DNA from: Bradyrhizobium sp. CCGB12
Lineage (GTDB): Bacteria > Pseudomonadota > Alphaproteobacteria > Rhizobiales > Xanthobacteraceae
Reading direction: 5' to 3'
DNA: 64,000 nucleotides
Assembly (NCBI RefSeq): GCF_024199845.1
Contig: NZ_JANADO010000001.1
Span: forward strand, 6,324,001-6,388,000
Positions 28,007 through 37,397 of the stretch are shown here, in pieces; positions within the stretch are counted from its first letter, which is position 1; every line of letters begins with the position of its first letter. The translations under genes were made by a program, and so were the position numbers. The notes below the pieces were generated by a model. That model saw only the letters and a program-made list of their open reading frames with translations, had not been told where the DNA came from and ran no database searches.

Positions 28007-29268
28007 TCAGCTACGCCCGCCAACCTCAAGAAGAGCCGGAGACCCCGCCCCCGCCGGTCGAGGAGCATATTGCACCCTCGCCGCGTGTCTCGGTGCAGGC
28101 GTTCTGCGAGACCGTGGAGACCGCCGCCGCGGTGCAGTCGGCCGGCGAGGATCGCCGTCTCGGCAAGGCCCATCTGAAGATCCAGATGGGCGGCATGGCG
28201 GCGGCGATCGAAGCCTATCGCTCGGCCCCGACCCCGAACGTGATCGTGCTCGAGAGCGACGGCCGCAACGACCTCCTGGGCGGGCTCGACCAGCTCGCCA
28301 CCGTCTGCGACGCCGGCACCCGCGTGGTCGTGATCGGCCGCATCAACGACGTCATGCTCTACCGCGAACTGGTGCGCCGCGGTGTCAGCGACTACGTGCT
28401 CGCGCCGGTCGGCGCGATCGACGTCGTGCGCTCGATCTGCAACCTGTTCTCGGCCCCCGAAGCCAAGGCGGTCGGCCGCATCATTGCCGTGGTCGGCGCC
28501 AAGGGCGGCGTCGGCGCTTCCACCATCTCCCACAACGTCGCCTGGGCGATCGCCCGCGACCTTGCGATGGATGCGGTCGTCGCCGATCTCGACCTCGCCT
28601 TCGGTACCGCCGGCCTCGACTACAACCAGGACCCACCGCAGGGCATTGCCGACGCCGTGTTCTCACCGGATCGCGTCGACACGGCTTTCATCGACCGCCT
28701 GCTGTCGAAATGCACCGACCATCTCAGCCTGCTGGCGGCCCCTGCGACGCTCGACCGGGTCTATGACTTCGGCTCCGACGCCTTCGATGCCGTGTTCGAC
28801 ACGCTACGCTCCACAATGCCCTGCATCGTGCTCGACATCCCGCACCAATGGTCGGGCTGGACCAAGCGCGCCTTGATCGGAGCGGACGACATCCTGATCG
28901 TGGCCGCGCCCGACCTCGCCAATCTGCGCAATACCAAGAACCTGGTCGATCTGTTGAAGGCCTCGCGCCCCAACGACCGCCCGCCGCTCTACTGCCTGAA
29001 CCAGGTCGGCGTCCCGAAACGGCCCGAGATCGCTGCCGCGGAATTCGCCAAGGCGATCGAGAGCCAGCCGGTCGCCTCGATCCCGTTCGAGCCGCAGATC
29101 TTCGGCTCGGCAGCCAACAACGGCCAGATGATCGCGGAGATCTCGGCCAATCATAAGTCGATCGAGATGTTCCTTCAGATCGCCCAGCGCCTGACCGGCC
29201 GCAGCGAGACGAAGAAACAAAAGTCGTCCTTGTTTTCACCCCTGATTGAGAAGTTGCGGGGAAAATAG
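28003..29268 (+). CDS. cpaE: pilus assembly ATPase-like protein CpaE (TadZ)
   Basis: 421 aa. A disordered Pro-rich start (11-28) leads to a receiver-like domain (about 55-150) and a ParA/MinD-type domain. The P-loop is GAKGGVGAST (165-174): the second lysine of the deviant Walker A KGGxGKST is Ala, as in many CpaE/TadZ proteins. It localises the Tad machine to the cell pole. Its start overlaps the cpaD stop; cpaF follows after 21 bp. Confidence 0.93.
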   Translation: MISYARQPQEEPETPPPPVEEHIAPSPRVSVQAFCETVETAAAVQSAGEDRRLGKAHLKIQMGGMAAAIEAYRSAPTPNVIVLESDGRNDLLGGLDQLATVCDAGTRVVVIGRINDVMLYRELVRRGVSDYVLAPVGAIDVVRSICNLFSAPEAKAVGRIIAVVGAKGGVGASTISHNVAWAIARDLAMDAVVADLDLAFGTAGLDYNQDPPQGIADAVFSPDRVDTAFIDRLLSKCTDHLSLLAAPATLDRVYDFGSDAFDAVFDTLRSTMPCIVLDIPHQWSGWTKRALIGADDILIVAAPDLANLRNTKNLVDLLKASRPNDRPPLYCLNQVGVPKRPEIAAAEFAKAIESQPVASIPFEPQIFGSAANNGQMIAEISANHKSIEMFLQIAQRLTGRSETKKQKSSLFSPLIEKLRGK

Positions 29269-29289
29269 GCCGCCGCATGGAGTTGTTAA

Positions 29290-30762
29290 GTGTTCGGTAA
29301 GCGTAGCGGAACAGACACCGACCTTCGGGCTCCCAAGCCCGGCGCCGTGTCGCTCGAGTCTTCCCAGGCTCCGGCGCCGACGGTGTCGCGCGCCCCGCCC
29401 CCACCGGCCATCGCCTCGCCGCCGCTTGCCCCTGCCAAGGCCGCGCCGCCGCCTCCCGCCATGGAGAGCCGGCGCTCGGACAATTATTACGAGGTCAAGG
29501 CGACCATCTTCGGCGCGCTGATCGAGGCCATCGACCTCGCCCAGCTCGCCAAGCTCGATTCCGAGTCCGCCCGCGAGGAAATCCGCGACATCGTCAACGA
29601 GATCATCGCGATCAAGAACATCGTGATGTCGATCGCCGAGCAGGAGGAGCTGCTCGACGACATCTGCAACGACGTGCTCGGCTACGGCCCGCTGGAGCCT
29701 CTGCTCGCGCGCGACGACATCGCGGACATCATGGTGAACGGCGCCGGCACCGTCTTCATCGAAGTCGGCGGCAAGATCCAGCGCACCGGCATCCGTTTTC
29801 GCGACAACCAGCAGCTCCTCAATATCTGTCAGCGCATCGTCAGCCAGGTCGGACGCCGCGTCGACGAATCCTCACCGATCTGCGACGCGCGCCTCGCCGA
29901 CGGATCCCGCGTCAACGCCATCGTGCCGCCGCTCGCGATCGACGGTCCCGCCCTCACCATCCGAAAATTCAAGAAGGACAAGCTGACGCTCGATCAGCTC
30001 GTCAAGTTCGGCGCGATCTCGCCGGAAGGCGCCGAGATCCTCCAGATCATCGGCCGGGTCCGCTGCAACGTGCTGATCTCCGGCGGTACCGGCTCGGGCA
30101 AGACGACGCTGCTCAACTGTCTGACCAACTACATCGAGCACGACGAGCGGGTCATCACCTGCGAGGACGCCGCCGAGCTCCAACTCCAGCAGCCTCACGT
30201 GGTGCGGCTCGAAACCCGCCCGCCCAACATCGAGGGCGAGGGCCAGGTCACCATGCGCGAGCTGGTACGCAACTGCCTGCGCATGCGGCCCGAACGCATC
30301 ATCGTCGGCGAAGTCCGTGGACCCGAGGCGTTCGACCTGCTTCAGGCCATGAACACCGGCCATGACGGCTCGATGGGCACGCTCCACGCCAACAATCCGC
30401 GCGAGGCGCTGTCCCGCTGTGAATCCATGATCACCATGGGCGGCTTTTCGCTGCCTTCGCGCACCATCCGCGAGATGATCTGCGCCTCGATCGACGTCAT
30501 CGTCCAGGCCGCGCGCCTGCGCGACGGCTCGCGCCGCATCACCCACGTCACAGAAGTGATGGGCATGGAAGGCGACACCATCATCACCCAGGACATCTTC
30601 CTCTACGACCTGATCGGCGAAGACGCCAACGGCAAGATCATCGGCCGGCACCGCTCGACCGGCATCGGCCGCCCGAAGTTCTGGGAACGCGCCCGCTACT
30701 ACGGCGAGGAGAAGCGGCTTGCCGCCGCGCTCGACGCCGCAGAAGTGGCGCCGGCAAATTGA
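29290..30762 (+). CDS. cpaF: Tad pilus motor ATPase CpaF (TadA)
   Basis: 490 aa with GTG start. A Pro/Ala-rich N-terminus (17-60) leads to a helical domain and the VirB11-like ATPase: [20 protein letters not shown] (131-150), Walker A GGTGSGKT (265-272), Asp box CEDAAELQL, Walker [13 protein letters not shown] and the His box [19 protein letters not shown]. It is the cytoplasmic motor that drives pilus extension and probably retraction. tadB follows 10 bp later. Confidence 0.96.
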   Translation: MFGKRSGTDTDLRAPKPGAVSLESSQAPAPTVSRAPPPPAIASPPLAPAKAAPPPPAMESRRSDNYYEVKATIFGALIEAIDLAQLAKLDSESAREEIRDIVNEIIAIKNIVMSIAEQEELLDDICNDVLGYGPLEPLLARDDIADIMVNGAGTVFIEVGGKIQRTGIRFRDNQQLLNICQRIVSQVGRRVDESSPICDARLADGSRVNAIVPPLAIDGPALTIRKFKKDKLTLDQLVKFGAISPEGAEILQIIGRVRCNVLISGGTGSGKTTLLNCLTNYIEHDERVITCEDAAELQLQQPHVVRLETRPPNIEGEGQVTMRELVRNCLRMRPERIIVGEVRGPEAFDLLQAMNTGHDGSMGTLHANNPREALSRCESMITMGGFSLPSRTIREMICASIDVIVQAARLRDGSRRITHVTEVMGMEGDTIITQDIFLYDLIGEDANGKIIGRHRSTGIGRPKFWERARYYGEEKRLAAALDAAEVAPAN

Positions 30763-30772
30763 GCAGGTCGCC

Positions 30773-31750
30773 ATGAACATGCAGGTCCTCGCCCTCGCCT
30801 TTCTCGCCACCGCCGCCGTCGGCGGCATCGCATGGGTCTTCCTCTATCCCCTCCTGTCCGGAGAGCGGAAGGCCGAAAGCCGCCGCGCCTCGGTCGCGCG
30901 TGCCGACGCGCCCGCGGCCAAGCAGACCGAGAAGAGCCAACGATCACGCCGTGAGCAGGTCGAGACTTCGCTCAAGGATCTCGAAGCGCGGCGTCAGCAG
31001 GAGAGGAGCGTTCCGCTCAGCGTCCGCATCTCGCAGGCAGGGCTCGACTGGACCCCGCAGAAATTCTGGATCGTGTCCGCCGTCGTGGCGGGCGTGCTGT
31101 TCGCGGCTGCGATGTTCGTCGGAGGCGGTTTGCTGGGCGCCACAGGCCTCGCTTTTGCCGGCGGCTTCGGCCTGCCGCGCTGGGCATTGGGTTTCCTCAA
31201 GAAGCGTCGCGAGACCAAGTTCCTGGCGGCGCTGCCCGATGCGGTCGACGTGATCGTCCGCGGCATCAAGGCGGGCCTGCCGCTGTTCGAGTCGATCAAG
31301 GTCGTCGCCGCCGATTCCCCGGAGCCGCTGCGCAGCGAATTCCTCCAGATCATCGAAACCCAGGCGATCGGCATGCCGCTCGGAGAGGCCTGTACGCGGC
31401 TCTATGAGCGCATGCCGCTGCCGGAAGCGAATTTCTTCGGCATCGTGATCTCGATCCAGCAGAAGTCGGGCGGCAACCTCTCCGAAGCGCTCGGCAACCT
31501 CTCCAAGGTGCTGCGCGACCGCAAGAAGATGAAGGAGAAGATTCAGGCGATGTCGATGGAGGCAAAGGCTTCGGCCGGCATCATCGGCTCGCTGCCGCCG
31601 ATCGTGATGTTCCTCGTCTATCTCACGACGCCGCACTATATCTCGCTGCTTTGGACCCACCCCACCGGCCAGCTCATGCTGGTCGGCTGCGTCGTCTGGA
31701 TGTCGATCGGCATCATGGTGATGAAGAAGATGATCAACTTCGATTTCTGA
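30773..31750 (+). CDS. tadB: Tad inner-membrane platform protein TadB (CpaG)
   Basis: 325 aa from ATG 30773, after GAGCAGGTCGCC. One N-terminal helix, a charged linker, two helices (about 95-130), then the T2SSF domain (about 165-290: LPDAVDVIVRGIKAGLPLFE, QQKSGGNLSEALGNLSKVLR) and C-terminal helices. It forms the inner-membrane platform with TadC. Confidence 0.93.
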   Translation: MNMQVLALAFLATAAVGGIAWVFLYPLLSGERKAESRRASVARADAPAAKQTEKSQRSRREQVETSLKDLEARRQQERSVPLSVRISQAGLDWTPQKFWIVSAVVAGVLFAAAMFVGGGLLGATGLAFAGGFGLPRWALGFLKKRRETKFLAALPDAVDVIVRGIKAGLPLFESIKVVAADSPEPLRSEFLQIIETQAIGMPLGEACTRLYERMPLPEANFFGIVISIQQKSGGNLSEALGNLSKVLRDRKKMKEKIQAMSMEAKASAGIIGSLPPIVMFLVYLTTPHYISLLWTHPTGQLMLVGCVVWMSIGIMVMKKMINFDF

Positions 31751-31759
31751 CGGTGCCGT

Positions 31760-32734
31760 ATGGTCGAGTTTCTCGTTTCGAAGCTACATGACGTCCGCTT
31801 CATGACCATGCTGCTGGCGGCCGTTGCCGCCAGCGCCACCGTCTATACGCTGGTGATGCCGCTGTTTGCCGGCGAGGGACTCTCCAAGCGCATGAAGGCG
31901 GTGGCGAGCGAGCGTGAACGCCTCCGGCAGCGCGAGCGCGAGCGCCTCAACAAGAACGAAAAGGTCTCGCTGCGCCAGACGCCGAAGCAGCTCGTCTCCA
32001 AGGTCGTCGAAGATTTCAACCTCACCAAATGGCTCGCGCAGGAAGCCGCCCGCGACAAGCTCATCATGGCGGGCTACCGCGGCCAGGCTCCCTACGTCAC
32101 GTTCCTGTTTGCTCGCATGGTCGCTCCCATCGGGCTCTTCATCGGTAGCGCCATCTACGTCTTCCTGATCGCGCACATGCAGCAGTCGATGCCGATCAAG
32201 ATCGGCATCTGCGTCGGCGCGGCCTATCTCGGCCTCCAGGCGCCGATGCTGTTCCTCAAGAACGCGATCTCCAAGCGCCAGCTCTCGATCAAGCGCGCCT
32301 TTCCCGACGCGCTCGACCTGCTGCTGATCTGCATCGAATCCGGCATGTCGGTCGAAATGGCGTTCCGGAAGGTCGCTACCGAGATCGTCGGCCAATCGAT
32401 TGCGCTGTCGGAGGAATTCGCGCTGACCACGGCCGAACTATCCTACTTGCAGGACCGGAAGATGGCCTATGAGAACCTGGCGCGACGCACCGGGCTCGAG
32501 GGCGTCAAATCGGTCTGTCTCGCGCTTCAGCAGGCGGAGCGATACGGCACGCCGCTCGGGCATTCCCTGCGCGTCATGGCGCAGGAAAACCGCGACATGC
32601 GCATGAATGAGGCCGAGAAGAAGGCCGCTGCGCTGCCGCCGAAGTTGACGGTGCCGATGATCCTGTTCTTCCTGCCGGTGCTGTTCGTCGTCATTCTCGG
32701 ACCGACCGGCATCAAGATCACCGAGTTGCACTGA
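31760..32734 (+). CDS. tadC: Tad inner-membrane platform protein TadC (CpaH)
   Basis: 324 aa with the same plan as TadB: an N-terminal helix, a highly charged Arg/Glu segment (about 45-75), two membrane helices, then a T2SSF domain (AFPDALDLLLICIESGMSVE, ALQQAERYGTPLGHSLRVMA) and a final helix. It begins 9 bp after tadB and is the last + strand gene of the pilus cluster. tadD comes from the opposite strand just beyond. Confidence 0.93.
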   Translation: MVEFLVSKLHDVRFMTMLLAAVAASATVYTLVMPLFAGEGLSKRMKAVASERERLRQRERERLNKNEKVSLRQTPKQLVSKVVEDFNLTKWLAQEAARDKLIMAGYRGQAPYVTFLFARMVAPIGLFIGSAIYVFLIAHMQQSMPIKIGICVGAAYLGLQAPMLFLKNAISKRQLSIKRAFPDALDLLLICIESGMSVEMAFRKVATEIVGQSIALSEEFALTTAELSYLQDRKMAYENLARRTGLEGVKSVCLALQQAERYGTPLGHSLRVMAQENRDMRMNEAEKKAAALPPKLTVPMILFFLPVLFVVILGPTGIKITELH

Positions 32735-32787
32735 CGCGAGAGGTCGCGCGGTCCGCCGGCGACATCAAATGGCAGAGATCAGTCCGA

Positions 32788-33600
32788 TCAGTCGGACTGG
32801 CTGAGCGAGGCCACCGGGGTCCGCTTCGCTGCGCCGCGCGGGGCGTCGTTGCGGTTCAGCATGTCCTTGAGATAGGCGACGTTGGCTGCGGCCTGGTCCG
32901 GCGGCAGGTCCGCCTTTACGATGGTCTCGGCCTCGGCGAAGCGGCCTTGCAGACCGACGACCAGAGCGAGATTCTGCCGCACCCGGGCGCTCGCGCGCGG
33001 TGAGGCGTAAGCCTGCCGCAGCGCCTCTTCGGCCTTGGGCAGGTTCCTCGTCAACATGTAGGACAGGCCGAGATTGGAAAGCACGCCGGGATCACCGGGC
33101 GCGATCTTCAGAGCGCTCGCATAATAGGAGCGCGCCTCGTCGTGGCGGCCCATCTGGTCGAGCGCGGTGCCCTGCACCGAGAGCAGGCGCCAGTCCGGAT
33201 TGTCGGGCGAATGCGCCTTCGACAGCACGTCGAAAGCCTGTTGGAAGTTGCCGTTGTCGGCGAGCGCGCGGCCGTACTGGGCGAGCAGCGTCTTGTTACC
33301 GGGATTGGCGATGGTCGCCTGCTCGAGCACGGCGGCGGCCTGGGCACGCTGACCATTGGCGCGCAGGGCCTGGCCATAGGCGAGCGCAGCGTCGGCATCC
33401 CTGGGGTTGGCACGATAGCGCTCGCCATAGACTTCGGCGGCGCGCGCGGGATCGGTGGGAGCGGCTTCCGCGCGCGGCCCGATCGAGCCCGTGACGTCGG
33501 AGAGCTTCGACATGCCCGTGCAGCCGCCGAGGCCGATAGCCACTGCCGCGACCAGCGAGGTGGACGCAAGAAGCCGGGCAAGACTGAACCGTTGACGCAT
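32788..33600 (-). CDS. tadD: TPR lipoprotein TadD
   Basis: 270 aa from ATG 33600. A signal peptide ends in a lipobox (GLGGC). The rest is a run of tetratricopeptide repeats (about 50-235; e.g. PRDADAALAYGQALRANGQR, PGDPGVLSNLGLSYMLTRNL). TadD is needed for Tad pilus assembly and may help secretin assembly. It converges on tadC. A 9-bp tandem duplication at its end gives two in-frame TGA stops. Confidence 0.88.
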   Translation of the reverse strand: MRQRFSLARLLASTSLVAAVAIGLGGCTGMSKLSDVTGSIGPRAEAAPTDPARAAEVYGERYRANPRDADAALAYGQALRANGQRAQAAAVLEQATIANPGNKTLLAQYGRALADNGNFQQAFDVLSKAHSPDNPDWRLLSVQGTALDQMGRHDEARSYYASALKIAPGDPGVLSNLGLSYMLTRNLPKAEEALRQAYASPRASARVRQNLALVVGLQGRFAEAETIVKADLPPDQAAANVAYLKDMLNRNDAPRGAAKRTPVASLSQSD

Positions 33601-33869
33601 GACGCCTTGACTCTCGAGCCGATTGATCGAGCCGAACACGCCAGCAATAGACTGTTAACCCTAACGGGCGGTTAACGTCAGCCTGCCTGCCCCTCATGAT
33701 GGCAAGATGCGGAGGCGCTTCGCCGCCAAGGCCGAGATCGAGGCCGAGATCGAGGCCGAGCAGCTCACCGACAGCAACCGCGGCGCTAGTAAAGTCCTGC
33801 GGCCGCGCTCTCGTGAACGGCAGTTAAAATGCATGCTCTGGAAAATGTGCAGCGTTTCGTCCCGTCCGA

Positions 33870-34073
33870 TCAATATTCGATGGCGAGCCGCTTGCGGATT
33901 TCATCGACGCGCTTGTCCAGGGCATCGAACCGCGCGTGCACGGAGCGGTCGTGGAGATAGAAAACGTAGCCGCCGGCAAGGAAGGCGAAGATCCAATGAT
34001 GATGTTCGACATAGCCAAAAATCACCTCGATGGCCTGGCCGACGAATGTGACCACGCTCCACACAACTTCCAT
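33870..34073 (-). CDS. 67-aa single-pass membrane protein
   Basis: From ATG 34073, with GGGAGGAATT just upstream, the frame encodes 67 aa. Residues 1-20 are hydrophobic/amphipathic, HHHWIFAFLAGGYVFYL is a transmembrane segment, and the C-terminus is a charged helix (RFDALDKRVDEIRKRLAIEY) likely to form a coiled coil. I do not recognise a family. The Shine-Dalgarno and composition support a real gene. Confidence 0.6.
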   Translation of the reverse strand: MEVVWSVVTFVGQAIEVIFGYVEHHHWIFAFLAGGYVFYLHDRSVHARFDALDKRVDEIRKRLAIEY

Positions 34074-34275
34074 CGCAATTCCTCCCGGCAGGCTTCGTCG
34101 TCGGTCGCCGGCGATCCCACACCCTGGCGGCCGTCCCCGAAACCTAGCATGGCCCCCATGCTGCGAGTAGCAGCCCAGCGAGCGGTGACGGCAAAGCCGA
34201 TTGCAGCGGCGGCGAAACTCTGCGAAGTCTCGTCCGTTCGAACGACCTTCTTGATCTGACGATCCGGACCCGCCA

Positions 34276-35649
34276 ATGCCTTCTGTCTTCGAGACGTCGC
34301 CGACCGCCATCCCGATCACCTTCGTTACCAAATCGAGCTGGGATCGGGTCGCCGAGACGCTGCAGCCGACGCAACGCCAGTTCGCCACCGCGAGCGCCTT
34401 TGCCGCCAAGCCCGGCGGCTACCTCGCGCTGCCCGCGCCGGACGGCGCGATTGCGCAGGTGCTGTTCGGCCTCGAGGACGAGGGCGCCAGATCGCGCGAC
34501 CTGTTCCGCCCGGGCGCCTTGCCCGGGCTGCTGCCGCCGGGCACCTATCGCTTTGCCAATGCGCCCCACGATGCACGTCTCGCAGCGCTGGCCTTCGCGC
34601 TCGGCAGCTACCGTTTCGCCCGCTACCGCAAGGCCGACAGGCCCGACGTCCGGCTGGTGCCGCCTGAAGGCGTCGATCCGACTGACATCGATCGCATGGC
34701 AGACGCGGCGATGCTGGCGCGCGATCTCATCAACACACCGGCCAACGACATGGGACCGGAGGAGCTTGCCGCGGCCGCGCAGGCGCTCGCCGCCGAGTTC
34801 GGCGCAAGTTTCGCCTGCACCATCGGCGAGGATCTGAAGACGAATTTTCCGCTGATCCATGCCGTCGGCATGGCCTCGGACCGCGCGCCACGGCTGATCG
34901 ACATCGGCTGGGGCGATCCTTCGCATCCGAAGGTGACACTGGTTGGCAAGGGCGTTTGCTTCGACACCGGCGGGCTCGACCTCAAGCCGTCGAGCGGCAT
35001 GCTGATCATGAAGAAGGACATGGGCGGCGCCGCCAACGTGCTGGCGCTCGCGCGCATGGTGATGGATGCGAAGCTGAAGGTGCGGCTGCGCGTGCTGATT
35101 CCGGCCGTAGAAAACGCGGTCGCCGGCAATGCCTTCCGCCCGCTCGACATCTTCACCTCACGCAAGGGCATCACGGTCGAGATCGGCAATACCGACGCCG
35201 AGGGCCGCCTCGTGCTTGCCGATGCGCTGGCGCTCGCCGACGAGGAGAAACCGGATCTGCTGATCGATCTGGGCACGCTGACCGGCGCGGCCCGCGTCGC
35301 GCTGGGGCCGGATTTACCGCCCTTTTACACCAATGATGAGACGCTCGCCGCCGACGTCGCGCGCTGCGCGGTGAAGGAGAACGATCCGTTGTGGCGCATG
35401 CCGCTGTGGCCGCCTTACGATGCCTGGCTGGACTCCAAGACCGCCACCATCACCAACGCGCCGTCCGGCGGCTTCGCCGGCTCGATCACCTGCGCGCTGT
35501 TCCTGCAGCGCTTCGTCGAGCACGCCAGGAGTTGGCTGCATGTCGACATCTATGGCTGGACGCCGTCGGCGAAGCCGGCACGGCCCGAAGGCGGCGAATG
35601 CCAGGCCGCACGCGCGCTCTACACATTGCTGAGCGAACGCTATGCATGA
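34276..35649 (+). CDS. leucyl aminopeptidase family protein (M17)
   Basis: 457 aa. The C-terminal catalytic domain has the M17 signatures: LVGKGVCFDTGGLDLKPSSG, the Lys of MKKDMGGAAN and NTDAEGRLVLADAL; these hold the two-zinc and catalytic residues. The N-terminal domain is divergent from PepA, which is common for this rhizobial subgroup. It removes N-terminal residues from peptides in the cytoplasm. Its 3' end overlaps the NlpC/P60 gene by 8 bp, suggesting coupled translation. Confidence 0.92.
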   Translation: MPSVFETSPTAIPITFVTKSSWDRVAETLQPTQRQFATASAFAAKPGGYLALPAPDGAIAQVLFGLEDEGARSRDLFRPGALPGLLPPGTYRFANAPHDARLAALAFALGSYRFARYRKADRPDVRLVPPEGVDPTDIDRMADAAMLARDLINTPANDMGPEELAAAAQALAAEFGASFACTIGEDLKTNFPLIHAVGMASDRAPRLIDIGWGDPSHPKVTLVGKGVCFDTGGLDLKPSSGMLIMKKDMGGAANVLALARMVMDAKLKVRLRVLIPAVENAVAGNAFRPLDIFTSRKGITVEIGNTDAEGRLVLADALALADEEKPDLLIDLGTLTGAARVALGPDLPPFYTNDETLAADVARCAVKENDPLWRMPLWPPYDAWLDSKTATITNAPSGGFAGSITCALFLQRFVEHARSWLHVDIYGWTPSAKPARPEGGECQAARALYTLLSERYA

Positions 35650-36496
35650 CCCAAGATACGATCCAAGGCTGACGCCGGCGCGGGGCGACCTCGCCGCGAA
35701 ATATCTCGAAGGCAAGGTCGAGGCGGATCGCTTCGTCACCGGCGAGGAATCCGAGGTGATCGAGGCGATCGCGCCGGTGCGCGAGCAGCCATCCCAAAAC
35801 GCGATGCTGATGACGGAGGCGCTGCGCGGCGAGCGCGTCACCATCTACGATCGCAACGGCGAAGGCTGGGCCTGGGGCCAGCTCAATGGCGACGGCTATG
35901 TCGGCTGGCTTCCCGACGCAGCCCTGGCGCACCCCGCGGCGACGCCGACCCACACCGTCAGTGCACTCCGGACGTTTGCATTCCCCGGCCCCTCGATCAA
36001 GCTGCCGCCGTCCGATACGCTGGTATTGGGATCAAAGCTCACAATCGTGCGCGAGGACGGCACCTTCGCGGTGACGCGCGAAGGAACGTTCTTGCCGAGG
36101 GCCCATCTCGCTCCGCTCGATCATCACGAGCCGGATTTCGTCACTGTGGCCGAGCGCTTCGTCGGCACGCCCTATCTCTGGGGCGGCAAGAGCAGTTTTG
36201 GCATCGACTGCTCGGGCCTGGTGCAGGTCTCGCTGACATCAGCAGGCATCGGCTGCCCGCGCGACAGCGACATGCAGCAGGCCGGCCTCGGTCGCGCGTT
36301 GGAGTCGCATGAGCGAAGCAAACTGCAACGCGGCGATCTGATCTTCTGGAAGGGCCATGTCGCCATCGTCCGCGACGCCAGCACCATGGTTCACGCCAAT
36401 GCCCATCACATGGCGACGGTGATCGAGCCGATCGAGCCGGCGATCGCACGAATCAAGGCGGCGGGGAGCGACGTCGCCGCGACCAAGCGGCTGTAG
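35642..36496 (+). CDS. NlpC/P60 family peptidase with SH3-like domains (C40)
   Basis: 284 aa. Residues about 1-150 form bacterial SH3-like modules (GEGWAWGQLNGDGYVGWLPD). The C-terminal domain is NlpC/P60: GTPYLWGGKSSFGIDCSGLV with the catalytic Cys, and KGHVAIVRD with the catalytic His. Such enzymes cut peptidoglycan stem peptides (gamma-D-Glu-meso-DAP). No signal peptide is visible, so it may act on cytoplasmic recycling peptides, which fits the overlap with an aminopeptidase gene. Confidence 0.9.
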   Translation: MHDPRYDPRLTPARGDLAAKYLEGKVEADRFVTGEESEVIEAIAPVREQPSQNAMLMTEALRGERVTIYDRNGEGWAWGQLNGDGYVGWLPDAALAHPAATPTHTVSALRTFAFPGPSIKLPPSDTLVLGSKLTIVREDGTFAVTREGTFLPRAHLAPLDHHEPDFVTVAERFVGTPYLWGGKSSFGIDCSGLVQVSLTSAGIGCPRDSDMQQAGLGRALESHERSKLQRGDLIFWKGHVAIVRDASTMVHANAHHMATVIEPIEPAIARIKAAGSDVAATKRL

Positions 36497-36743
36497 GACG
36501 TGTATCGAGCGGACCGTAAACGTGGCCCCAGTTCTCGGTATCCGAACAGGTTTCGGACGCGATTGCTGACGTAACGGAACCCCTCATTTTCTACGCACGG
36601 TCCCGCCGCAATCCGCACTCGAAAGGCCACTCTCACCCGGGCAAATAGACACCTCGCGGCGCAGCTACGGAACAACGTTACATCTGAGGGGATCTGCGGA
36701 ACGAAACGCGGTGTCAGTCTTTCTTTGCCTTTGGGAGGTGCCC

Positions 36744-37202
36744 ATGAGTTCTCAGGCCAGAGAAGGTGCGTGTGCGTTCGCTTGGCGAAACCACTTGCTG
36801 CTCCACAGCGGCATCAGCGAGAACGACAACAGGCGTTCCGCCCTCTACCGCTACATCGCCAATCTTCGCAATACCGGCGAAGAGGATTTCGATCTCTTGC
36901 AAATAGCCGCAGTCGCCTACTTGAAAAAGCTGGATGAACTGCATGACGACCAATGTGCGCGACTTGCGGCAGATCAAGTTTTGGCCGAGTGTTTAGAAGC
37001 ACGCAATACGCAACCCAAGGAGGTGACTTTAGGCCATAACACCGGAGCGAAGGAGGAACACCATGGCAGACAAGACCACGACTACGAACCATCTCGCGGG
37101 CGACCCGCAACGGCGCATCGCCGCAGCGACAGCCATCGGCATGAACGCCTTGAAGCCGATGATCCACTTTCAGGCCTCAATGCTGAGGATGTGGGCCGAT
37201 AG
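36744..37202 (+). CDS. hypothetical small protein (3' end overlaps next gene)
   Basis: From ATG 36744, after TGGGAGGTGCCC, the frame encodes 152 aa. Residues 1-90 look like a genuine soluble helical protein (FAWRNHLLLHSGISENDNRR, DFDLLQIAAVAYLKKLDELH). After about residue 100 the composition becomes His/Arg/Asp-rich and reads over the next gene in another frame for 140 bp. The natural end may be near 37040, lost by a mutation that moved the stop. I do not recognise a family. Confidence 0.5.
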   Translation: MSSQAREGACAFAWRNHLLLHSGISENDNRRSALYRYIANLRNTGEEDFDLLQIAAVAYLKKLDELHDDQCARLAADQVLAECLEARNTQPKEVTLGHNTGAKEEHHGRQDHDYEPSRGRPATAHRRSDSHRHERLEADDPLSGLNAEDVGR

Positions 37203-37293
37203 CATTGAGAAGCTCGCGGGCAATTACGACAAGAAATTGGAAGAAACAGCGACCACGGTCGAGGAACGATCAGACAAGGAGCGCGCCGCGTAA
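37063..37293 (+). CDS. 76-aa hypothetical protein, phasin-like composition
   Basis: ATG 37063 is preceded by AAGGAGGAACACC, a strong Shine-Dalgarno. The protein is soluble and mostly helical: NALKPMIHFQASMLRMWADS then IEKLAGNYDKKLEETATTVE, an amphipathic pattern resembling short phasins. That similarity is only by eye. It overlaps the end of the preceding frame. Confidence 0.6.
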   Translation: MADKTTTTNHLAGDPQRRIAAATAIGMNALKPMIHFQASMLRMWADSIEKLAGNYDKKLEETATTVEERSDKERAA

Positions 37294-37397
37294 ATCGACG
37301 CGACTGATCATGAATGCGTCGCGCCGGCTTTCCTCTCGGAAGGCGCGGCCGAGATGGTCGCACGCCGGTCTTGGGCGAAGTCTTGGGCGAAAAGGTT

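Noticed and set aside
33707..34051. A 114-aa + strand frame beginning with a Glu/Ala/Ile repeat
   Set aside because: The repeat comes from a short tandem GAGATCGAGGCC run; the rest is Arg/Ser-rich and overlaps the 67-aa gene on the other strand.
34022..34276. An 84-aa minus-strand frame between the 67-aa membrane protein gene and the M17 aminopeptidase gene
   Set aside because: A middle segment is mildly hydrophobic, but it overlaps the start of the 67-aa gene, which has a better Shine-Dalgarno, and has no family or good start of its own.
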